Shown here: positions 1 through 6,942 of the stretch, piece after piece
Layout of the letters: every line of letters starts with the position of its first letter
How positions within the stretch are numbered: position 1 is the stretch's first letter
Assembly: GCA_937952135.1 (NCBI GenBank)
Contig: CALFYL010000018.1
Location: 1 to 37,956 of the forward strand
Length of the DNA: 37,956 nucleotides
From: an uncultured Planctomycetia bacterium
Lineage (GTDB): Bacteria; Planctomycetota; UBA1135; GCA-002686595
Direction of reading: 5' to 3'
The notes under the pieces: model-generated
What the model was told of the DNA's origin: nothing
What the model saw: the letters and a program-made list of their open reading frames with translations, nothing else
The model's database searches: none
Made by a program: the position numbers and the translations under genes

Positions 1-1015
1 CTTCGACGAAGCGGTTGCCCGAGACGAGGAACTCGGCGCAGGCGAGGTCGAGCGGGCGCGTGAACGCGAGCACCGAGCCGAAGGCCGAGATCGGATCGCC
101 GGCCCAGGCCTTTTCGAGCGCTTGCGCGATCGTCTCCCCCGCCGCCGCCCCGCACGGATTGTTGTGCTTGAGGACGCACGCGAAGGGTTCGTCGAACTCC
201 TTTGCGAGCGCGAGCGCTGCATCCAAATCGACGAGGTTGTTGAAGGACAGCGTCTTGCCGCCGAGCAACTCCGCCGTCGCGACGCTCGGTTCGCTCACGT
301 TCGACTGCGCGTAGAAAGCCGCCGTTTGGTGCGGATTTTCGCCGTAGCGCAGTGTCAGCACGCGCTTGCCGGTGAAGGCGACGACCTCCGGATACGGATC
401 GCCGACGAGCCCGTCCTCGCGCTCCTGCCCGAACAGCCAGTCCGCGATCGCCGCGTCGTAGCGCGCCGTCGTCTGGAACGCCTTGAGCGCCAGCGTGCGC
501 TTGAACTCCGCGCTCAACGCGCCCGCGTTCTTCTGCATCTCGTCGAGCACGCGGCCGTAATCCGCCGGGTCGGTCACAATGCCGACGTGGCGGTGGTTCT
601 TCGCCGCCGAGCGCACCATCGACGGCCCGCCGATGTCGATCTGCTCGATCGCTTCCGCGCGCGACACGCCTTCCTTCGCGACCGTCGCTTCGAACGGATA
701 GAGATTGATGACGACGAGGTCGATGGCCGCGATGCCGTGCTCCTTCATCGCCGCGACGTGCGTCGGATCCTCGCGCAGCGCGAGGATTCCGCCGTGCACC
801 TTGGGGTGCAGCGTCTTCACGCGCCCGTGCATCATCTCGGGAAAGCCGGTGTAGTCCGACACCTCCCGCACCGCCACGCCCGCCTCGCGCAACGCTTTGT
901 AGGTCCCGCCGGTCGAGAGCAACTCGACGCCCATCTGGCTCAACTGCCGCGCGAAACCTTCGAGACCGGTCTTGTCCGAGACGCTGATCAGCGCGCGCTG
1001 GATCTTCTGCTGCAT
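1..1015 (-). CDS. purH: Bifunctional purine biosynthesis protein PurH (5' part, truncated by window edge)
   Basis: PurH carries out the last two steps of IMP synthesis: AICAR formyl transfer and IMP cyclohydrolase. The translated start MQQKIQRALISVSDKTG and the following LSTGGTYKALREAG are the MGS-like cyclohydrolase domain, with KTLHPKVHGGIL and INLYPFE in the expected order. Around residues 240-300 come LRYGENPHQ and KHNNPCG, the beginning of the transformylase domain. About 338 residues are visible of a family usually about 510-530 long; the rest lies beyond position 1. The ATG at 1013-1015 is preceded by AGAGGA, a good ribosome-binding site. It follows the SIR2-like gene on the same strand after a 94-bp gap, which leaves room for its own promoter. 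Identity is certain from motifs. Confidence 0.97.
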   Translation of the reverse strand, partial: MQQKIQRALISVSDKTGLEGFARQLSQMGVELLSTGGTYKALREAGVAVREVSDYTGFPEMMHGRVKTLHPKVHGGILALREDPTHVAAMKEHGIAAIDLVVINLYPFEATVAKEGVSRAEAIEQIDIGGPSMVRSAAKNHRHVGIVTDPADYGRVLDEMQKNAGALSAEFKRTLALKAFQTTARYDAAIADWLFGQEREDGLVGDPYPEVVAFTGKRVLTLRYGENPHQTAAFYAQSNVSEPSVATAELLGGKTLSFNNLVDLDAALALAKEFDEPFACVLKHNNPCGAAAGETIAQALEKAWAGDPISAFGSVLAFTRPLDLACAEFLVSGNRFVE

Positions 1016-1109
1016 GTAGTTTCCTCTGCCCACCCGGGCACGAAGGGATCAAAGAGAACGGAGAACGAGCGCGAACAGGTTACGCGCCGAGCCGCACGCT
1101 TCCAACCGT

Positions 1110-2240
1110 TCAGCGCGGCGCAAGCGCGAGCAAGCCGCCGCCGAGCCGCTCCCGTGCGTCGAGCCAGCCCGTGAATCCGAGCGGCTGCCAGTCGATCCCG
1201 GGCCCGAACACGGCGCTGTAGCGCTTGCCCGCCTCGTGCTCGTTCAGCGGCGCGCCGGTCTTGCTGTACTCGACGACCGTGATGCGTTCGGGAGCAAGGT
1301 GCTCGAGGTTCTGCTTCAGCAGGTAGATCACCTCGACGTCGTCCCACGGCAGGCTGTACCCGACGAACACGACGCGGTCCGCCCGCCGCAGCGCGCGCGC
1401 GGCTTCGTACCAGATGCGCGAGACGTGCGGGTTCGAGTAGGACTTCGAGTTCGAGGGCGTGATGAGCAGCGCCTCGAGACCTTCACCGCACTCGGGACAG
1501 TGCGCGTCGCCTTCGAACGCCGCCGCGGGCGCGAGGTCCTCGAACATGTCCGCGAACGCGCCCCAGGCATCCTCGCTCTTGCGCAGCCCCGACATGTGCA
1601 GCGACAGCCGCGAACAGCGCCGGCAATGCAGCCAGCTCAGGGAACCGTGCAGCTTGAGCAGACGGCCGAAACGCGTGGCGCATTCGCTCGGAAGCGCGAT
1701 GTCGCAGCCGAAGTCCGGCAGCCCGCGGGCGGCGCCGAGGTCCGCCATCGCGCGGTCGACGAGCGTGTCGTAGTTCAGGGTCACGACCGTCGGCTGCGGC
1801 TGATCCTGCGAGGCGTAAAACGGCTCGAGCAAGCGCTCGTACGCGTTGCGGCCCGGCTCGCGCCGGCGTTCGATCTGCGAGACGAGCGAGGCGTACACGC
1901 CCGCCTGCACGACGCGCTTGAACAGGGCGATGCGCTCGGGAGCGAAGGCGCCGAGCGGCTGGCCGCGGTCGACGGCCGCGTCCATGAGACTGAGCAGCAG
2001 CGGCAGCGCAGGCAGACTCGCCGGGCCCGTGAGGCGCCACCCGTCGTCGACGGGCAAGTGGAACGCCGAGCGCAGGAAGTCGCGGAATTCGCGCGCGAGC
2101 AAGTCGAGCTCACTCTCGCCGCCGTTTGCCTGGCCTTCGCGAAAGGCCTCGAGCATCGCGGGCAGGAGCTCGTCGGTGAGCGGGCCGCCGCACGCCTTCG
2201 TCGCGCCGGCGCCGAGGATCAGGACAGGTCGTTCGAACAC
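1110..2240 (-). CDS. SIR2-like domain protein with a four-cysteine zinc site
   Basis: 376-residue protein of the SIR2-like (sirtuin fold) group. Residues 6-14 (VLILGAGAT) form the nucleotide-binding loop, followed by GGPLTDELL. T154-LNYDTL carries the usual Asn156 and Asp158. KLHGS with His198 is the catalytic-type histidine, and VGYSLPWDD (293-301) is the C-terminal Rossmann signature. Cys206/Cys209 and Cys248/Cys251 form two CxxC pairs likely to bind zinc. Proteins of this fold bind NAD; many bacterial members sit in antiphage or conflict loci and hydrolyse NAD, but the reaction here is inference. The start is GTG, with AGGAG about 10 bases upstream. It is the last gene of a tightly spaced cassette, 50 bp after the HExxH peptidase gene. 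It lacks any second effector domain, so partner genes probably supply sensing. Confidence 0.85.
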   Translation of the reverse strand: MFERPVLILGAGATKACGGPLTDELLPAMLEAFREGQANGGESELDLLAREFRDFLRSAFHLPVDDGWRLTGPASLPALPLLLSLMDAAVDRGQPLGAFAPERIALFKRVVQAGVYASLVSQIERRREPGRNAYERLLEPFYASQDQPQPTVVTLNYDTLVDRAMADLGAARGLPDFGCDIALPSECATRFGRLLKLHGSLSWLHCRRCSRLSLHMSGLRKSEDAWGAFADMFEDLAPAAAFEGDAHCPECGEGLEALLITPSNSKSYSNPHVSRIWYEAARALRRADRVVFVGYSLPWDDVEVIYLLKQNLEHLAPERITVVEYSKTGAPLNEHEAGKRYSAVFGPGIDWQPLGFTGWLDARERLGGGLLALAPR

Positions 2241-2290
2241 AGGGCGGTGCTCCTAGCGGTTCGCTGGATGGATCGGAGGCGGTCGCGAGT

Positions 2291-3454
2291 TCAGCGCTTC
2301 TGCGCGCGCGCGTTGCGATCGGCGAACAAGGGCAGCAGCGCTCGCACTCGCTCCGCATCGCCAAGCGCCTCCTGGCGGGCGTCGAAGAGCGCGCGCTGCG
2401 TCGGGCCGAGCAGCGACATGCCGTGGTGCATGTTGTGAACGGCGCAGCGGTGGGGCTCGACTTCGAGCTCGCCGTACAAGCCCGCCATGGAGTCGAGCAG
2501 CAGGTCGTCGAAGGCTTGCACGCAGCGCTCCAGGCCTTGCGCGTCCTGCTGTTGCCAAGCTTCGCGCCCGCGCGGCTCCATGCTCTGGTAAGCAGCGAAC
2601 GACGCAACCTCGCTGCGCACGGTCGGGTGCGAGTACTCGCAGTCGCGGTAGGCCCCGAAGTAGCGGCGCTGCGCGTCGGTCACGCCGAAGAGCATCGTCA
2701 CCGCGTAGGAAAGTCGCAGCCATCCGAGCTCGAACTGCGCGGGCTCGCCGCGGCGCAGGGCGGCGACGACGGCGTCGTTCAGCAGCAGCATCGAGAGCGC
2801 CGCGGCCGTTGCATCGGCGTCGGCCTCGACTCCGCGGAGGAGCTCGAGCTGGCCGAGGCCGAGATCCTCGCGTTCTGCGCGCTCGAGCAGCTCGAAGTGG
2901 CCGTTCAAGACATGCGCGAATTCGTGCGCGAGAAGGAACTGCAGCGCGAGGTGCGTGAGTTCCTCCGCATCGCGATCGGCGAGAGACGGCGCCACGTTCG
3001 CGTCGAGCACGGCGAGGTCGCGCCAGAACTCTCGCGGCTCGTCGTACTCGAGCAGCAGCGGGCGCAAGTGCGGCGGAACGCACTTTGGATCCCACTGCGA
3101 CGGGTCGAGCGGGGACTGGTGCGTGCGGATGCGCCGCTCCTTGCCCCAGTAGCGAAGCAGCACGCGCGCGGTGACGTGCAAGCGCGCGACGACTCCGACG
3201 GGGACGAAGATCGCATGCAGGCCCTCGGCGAGCGGACGCACGCTGCAGCGCGGCGAAGTCGAGGGTGTGAGCACGCTCGCGCACGGGAGGCGGCGCTTCG
3301 CCCGCTCCATCGCGACTTCGAAGCCCTGTCCCGCGGCGTTCAGCGTTGCAAGAGCGCTCGCCACGAGCTGCGGCGGAATCGGTTCGGGCAAGTTGGCGAG
3401 CTCGAGCGCTCCGCCTTCGATGGCGAGCGCGTCGGCGAACGAAAGAAGCGACAT
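2291..3454 (-). CDS. HExxH zinc metallopeptidase, possibly Lit/U49-like
   Basis: 387-residue predicted cytosolic metalloprotease with no signal peptide. The zinc motif is His177-Glu178-Phe-Ala-His181 followed by VLNGH. A downstream Glu210 in RGVEADADATAAAL gives the HExxH...ExxxD (gluzincin) arrangement. That layout resembles M48-like peptidases and the Lit/peptidase U49 phage-exclusion proteases; exact family assignment is uncertain. The start chosen is ATG 3452-3454 (MSLLSFADAL), because AGGAGC lies six bases upstream; the longer frame up to 3760 only overlaps the upstream gene. It sits between a small helical protein gene (56-bp gap) and a SIR2-like gene (50-bp gap), so the three are probably co-transcribed. 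The substrate is unknown. A role in a toxin/defence cassette is inference from this neighbourhood. Confidence 0.8.
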   Translation of the reverse strand: MSLLSFADALAIEGGALELANLPEPIPPQLVASALATLNAAGQGFEVAMERAKRRLPCASVLTPSTSPRCSVRPLAEGLHAIFVPVGVVARLHVTARVLLRYWGKERRIRTHQSPLDPSQWDPKCVPPHLRPLLLEYDEPREFWRDLAVLDANVAPSLADRDAEELTHLALQFLLAHEFAHVLNGHFELLERAEREDLGLGQLELLRGVEADADATAAALSMLLLNDAVVAALRRGEPAQFELGWLRLSYAVTMLFGVTDAQRRYFGAYRDCEYSHPTVRSEVASFAAYQSMEPRGREAWQQQDAQGLERCVQAFDDLLLDSMAGLYGELEVEPHRCAVHNMHHGMSLLGPTQRALFDARQEALGDAERVRALLPLFADRNARAQKR

Positions 3455-3510
3455 GGGAAGCTCCTGAGGTCGACGGCGGGGAACGGCGGTCGATGGCGAG
3501 CGGGCGCGCG

Positions 3511-3876
3511 TCAAGTCCCGGGCGGCCTGGCGGCGCAGAGTCGCTCGAGTCCGAAGTGAACCAGGCGAGCGGCGAGCACATCCGAAGGCACGAGTCGGAT
3601 TTCCGCGCTCCGCGCAAGCGCATCGGCGACGCTCGCGACCAGCGCGGCCCGCTCGGCCGCCGCGCCGGCACAGTGCGCGCGAACCGTCGGATGCGCGCAG
3701 ACGCACACCTGAAGGCGCGTCAGGTTCGCTTCGAACCAGCGCCGCCCGGCCTGGCGGCACTCGGCTTCGCTCGCCGAGCGAGATCCGAGGGCGCCTTTCG
3801 TGAGCGCCGCGCCGATGCGCGCGTCGAGCTGCTCGAGCGACGCCTCCAACAGGGTGGGGTCCACGCGCGCGAGCAT
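3511..3876 (-). CDS. Small helical protein of unknown function, first gene of the peptidase/SIR2 cassette
   Basis: 121 residues, not recognised. The sequence looks almost wholly alpha-helical. It contains a cysteine-rich stretch (LQVCVCAHPTVRAHC, about residues 55-70) and a helical C-terminal half with the pattern VADALA...VPSDVLAARLVHFGLERLC. There is no signal peptide or membrane segment. It lies 29 bp after the end of the sigma-fusion gene and 56 bp before the metallopeptidase gene, all on the minus strand. The start at 3876 has GGAG very close to the ATG, so translation may partly depend on the upstream gene. The size and position suit an adaptor or sensor for the two enzymes that follow; that is inference only. 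Confidence 0.65.
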   Translation of the reverse strand: MLARVDPTLLEASLEQLDARIGAALTKGALGSRSASEAECRQAGRRWFEANLTRLQVCVCAHPTVRAHCAGAAAERAALVASVADALARSAEIRLVPSDVLAARLVHFGLERLCAARPPGT

Positions 3877-3905
3877 AGCTCCGCGGCCGGGCGCACGCTC
3901 GGCGC

Positions 3906-6845
3906 TCAGCGCAGCGTGAGCACTACGGTCCCGGCGGCGCGGGCGGAGAGCTCGGCCGCGAGTTCGGCCGAGGCGACGCGGCTGCCGTCGAGGGTCTGTG
4001 CGACGAGTCGAAGCGCGCCGGCGGGCAGCGGCCGGCGCGGCACGAGCTTGCCGTCGACAGCCGCGTCGATTCCGTGCGCCACTTGCTCGCCTGCCTCATT
4101 CGTGGCGTGCCACAGAAGCTGCCCGCTCCACGGGCGGCCGTCGGCATCCTCGATCCGCGCCGACCAGCTCGCCGCCGACCGCAGCCGGAGTTCGAGCGGC
4201 GTTTCGCGGCCCGATACGACTTCGACGGACGCGGACTCGGACACGCCGTCGCGCGTGAACGCCCTCACTTCGTAGCGGCCTGGCTCGAGGGCGTGCGAGC
4301 GAAGCAGCGGACCTCGGCCGCGGAACGAGTCGGCGAGCTGCTCGTCGAGCGGATAGAGGTCGACCTCGACGTCCTCGCCGATCACCGTCGGATCGCGCGC
4401 GATCGAGAGCGCCAGCACGGCGCCGGCGCCGACGGCGATGTCGCCGAAGTCGAGCGTCGAATCGGATTCCGCGCGCCGCGGCGCCACGCGCAGTTTCGAG
4501 CGGCCGCGCGCGATCACGATCAGGCCCCAGTCGCCCGACGGATAGGGGCCGAGCTGGAAGCGGCCCGTCGCTGGGTCGACGTGTTCGACCGGAGAAGCGC
4601 CGAGCTCGAACGCGAACGGGTGCACTTCGGCGTCGCCGAGCGGCGCGCCGGACTCGTCGACGACGCGGCCGCGCAGCCGCACCGACGGTCGCCGCGCGGG
4701 GTCGATCTCGATGAGCACTTCCGTGTCCGAAGGTCGCACGTCGCTCACAGTCGCCAGCGTGAAGGCCGATGTCGTGCTCTCGCGGACGTACAGCGTCGCG
4801 GGCGCTTCGGCGCAACCCTCGAACTTGAAGCTGCCGTCGGCGGCCACGCGCGCGATGGCCGTCTGCAAGGCGCTGTCCGAGGACGCGTGGGTCTTGATCA
4901 CGCACCACCCGCTGAGCGACATACCCGGGGCGACGACGCGGCCACGAACCACGCCTCCGCTCGCGAGCTGGGCGTTCCATTCGAGCTCGGCGCCAGGTGT
5001 TGCGTGAAACGACTCTTCCGCGCTTCCGCGCTGGTCGGCGCGCACGTGCGCCTTGAACTCGCCCACCGGAAGACCGTGAAGCGCGAACGTTCCGTCGCGC
5101 TTGCTGCTCGCGAACGTTCCGGTGAAGTCGGCGGGGATCCCGACCGAGACGTGCGCGTTCGAAACCGGCCGGCCGTCGGCGTCGACGACCCGACCGCGCA
5201 GCACCGCGCCGCGCTCCAGGCGAACCACGACGTTGCGCTCGCTGCCGATGTCGACTTCGCCGCTCCAGGGCGCGAAATCCGGGGCGCGCACCGCCAGCGA
5301 GGTGCGACCGAGCGCCGCACCCTCGAACTGCGCTTCGCCTGAGCCGTCGCTGCGCGCGCGGAGCGGCGCCGGCGGCGAGCCGTGGCTGCCGTCGGGAAGC
5401 GAGAGCCCCTTTCCGCGCGTGAGCTCGCCGAGGCAGAGCGTCGCATCGGGCACGGGCTCGCCGTGGCTGTCGAGCACAACCACGCGCAACGGCGCGCCGC
5501 GCGCTGTGAAGACGAGGCGAACGCGCACTTCGTCGCTCGCCGGAGCATTCAAGAAATATTGAAGCGTCGGTGCGCGCCCCGCGGCGCGGGCGCCGACGAA
5601 GAGCTGGGCGCCGCGCCCCAGGTCGCGAACCTCGAAACGGCCCTCGGCGTCCGAGGTTGCGACGGCGAAACCACGTCCCTCGGGGCCTGAGTCATCGACC
5701 CAGATCTCCGCACCGGCGACCGGTTGCTCGAACTCGTCGACGACGTCGCCGAGAAGTTGGAAACCGGGCTCGAGCACGAGCTCCAGCTCCTTCTGCTCGG
5801 CTTCGAGGACGGTGTCCACGCGGTGCAGTCCGCGATCCGAGCGCGCGACGACGCGACCCGGCGAAACGTCCTCGAAGCGCGCTTCGCCGACGCTGTTGGT
5901 GCGCGCACGGCGAAGCTGGAGCTCGGGCACTCGGTCGCCGAGGCTCCGCAGCTCGATCCAAACACCGCTCGCGGGCGCGCGGCCCTCGGCCCACAGTGCG
6001 CGCACGAGCACGCTTGCGGAGCGACTCGGCACGGGTGTGGGCGGCGTGTTCGACAGCGCCCCCACCGCCAGCACTTCTTCACGCGCGGGAGGCGCGTGAG
6101 AAAGCCTCTCGAGTTCCGCACGAGGCTTTTCGATTGCCGGTGCTTCCGCGGCCACCCCTTCGAGCACGGGCGGCGTGGCCGGCGCTCCGTCGCGCAACCT
6201 CCACAGCGTCGCCAGCGCGGCGACACCGGCGACAGCGAGCAGTCCGAGTTTCGCAGCGCTTCCCACGGCGACGATTCCTCCCAAGGTTGCTGGCAGTGCA
6301 GGCGAAGGGGGCTCCAGGTCGAAGCCGCGGACGAGCAGCGCCGACCACGCGCTCCCCTTCTCGCGCTTCATTCGACGTCGCAGGAGCTCGAGACCGCGCC
6401 TCGAACGCGTGCGCGCGGTTTCGATCGCGACCCCCATCGCATCGGCGACGTCGCGCAGATCGCGCTCCTCGAGGTAGTGCAGCACGATCGTCGTGCGCCA
6501 CGGGTCTTCGAGCGCCAGAACGTGCTCCACCACGCCGCGGCGCAGCTCTTCGCGCTGCAGGACCTCCTCCGGCGTCGGGATCGGACCGCGTTCGATCGCG
6601 ACGCGCTGTTCGCGTTCCGCGCGCCGCGTTCGATCGCGCCAGCGCGAGCGCGCGACGTTGCGAACGATGGTCGCGAGCCACTGCGGACTGTCGAACGCCT
6701 TCCCGGACTCGAGCGCCCGCCGCCACGCGGTCTGCTCGATGTCGCGCGCCTCGTTCACATCGGACACCAGCGCGCGGGCCAGCGCGCGCACACGCGCGGC
6801 GTTCGCGAGCAGGTTCTCGGGGTCGGAGCAGGACTCGGCGGGCAT
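3906..6845 (-). CDS. ECF-type RNA polymerase sigma factor fused through a membrane segment to carboxypeptidase-regulatory-like repeats
   Basis: 979 residues. The N-terminus is a complete ECF sigma factor: region 2 at about 10-75 (NEARDIEQTAWRRALES, SPQWLATIVRNVARSRW) and region 4 at about 100-165 (YLEERDLRDVADAMGV, IETARTRSRRGLELL). A hydrophobic stretch at about 188-216 (GIVAVGSAAKLGLLAVAGVAA and onward) looks like one transmembrane helix. The remaining roughly 750 residues hold at least five beta-sandwich repeats of carboxypeptidase-regulatory type, recognisable by lines such as LRGRVVDADGRPVSNAHV and LRGRVVDESGAPLGDAEV with GTFALHGLPVG-type turns. The sigma domain would be cytoplasmic and the repeats outside the membrane, so the protein may couple an envelope signal to transcription, perhaps after proteolysis. 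That mechanism is inference. Length is about five times a plain ECF factor. No separate anti-sigma gene is adjacent. Confidence 0.85.
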   Translation of the reverse strand: MPAESCSDPENLLANAARVRALARALVSDVNEARDIEQTAWRRALESGKAFDSPQWLATIVRNVARSRWRDRTRRAEREQRVAIERGPIPTPEEVLQREELRRGVVEHVLALEDPWRTTIVLHYLEERDLRDVADAMGVAIETARTRSRRGLELLRRRMKREKGSAWSALLVRGFDLEPPSPALPATLGGIVAVGSAAKLGLLAVAGVAALATLWRLRDGAPATPPVLEGVAAEAPAIEKPRAELERLSHAPPAREEVLAVGALSNTPPTPVPSRSASVLVRALWAEGRAPASGVWIELRSLGDRVPELQLRRARTNSVGEARFEDVSPGRVVARSDRGLHRVDTVLEAEQKELELVLEPGFQLLGDVVDEFEQPVAGAEIWVDDSGPEGRGFAVATSDAEGRFEVRDLGRGAQLFVGARAAGRAPTLQYFLNAPASDEVRVRLVFTARGAPLRVVVLDSHGEPVPDATLCLGELTRGKGLSLPDGSHGSPPAPLRARSDGSGEAQFEGAALGRTSLAVRAPDFAPWSGEVDIGSERNVVVRLERGAVLRGRVVDADGRPVSNAHVSVGIPADFTGTFASSKRDGTFALHGLPVGEFKAHVRADQRGSAEESFHATPGAELEWNAQLASGGVVRGRVVAPGMSLSGWCVIKTHASSDSALQTAIARVAADGSFKFEGCAEAPATLYVRESTTSAFTLATVSDVRPSDTEVLIEIDPARRPSVRLRGRVVDESGAPLGDAEVHPFAFELGASPVEHVDPATGRFQLGPYPSGDWGLIVIARGRSKLRVAPRRAESDSTLDFGDIAVGAGAVLALSIARDPTVIGEDVEVDLYPLDEQLADSFRGRGPLLRSHALEPGRYEVRAFTRDGVSESASVEVVSGRETPLELRLRSAASWSARIEDADGRPWSGQLLWHATNEAGEQVAHGIDAAVDGKLVPRRPLPAGALRLVAQTLDGSRVASAELAAELSARAAGTVVLTLR

Positions 6846-6850
6846 GGGCT

Positions 6851-6915
6851 CGGTTCCGGACTCCGCCGATCGTAGTTCGGGTGGCGAAATCCCCGGAATT
6901 TCCGCTCCGGAACCG
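6851..6915. repeat. 10-bp perfect inverted repeat upstream of the sigma-fusion gene
   Basis: CGGTTCCGGA at 6851-6860 is repeated exactly in inverted form, TCCGGAACCG, at 6906-6915, with 45 bp between. It fills most of the gap between the subtilase stop (6943) and the sigma-fusion start (6845). It could be an operator pair or a weak terminator for the protease gene. There is no T-run. Confidence 0.4.
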
Positions 6916-6942
6916 GATTCGCGGCGCGAAGCCCCGCGAGAG

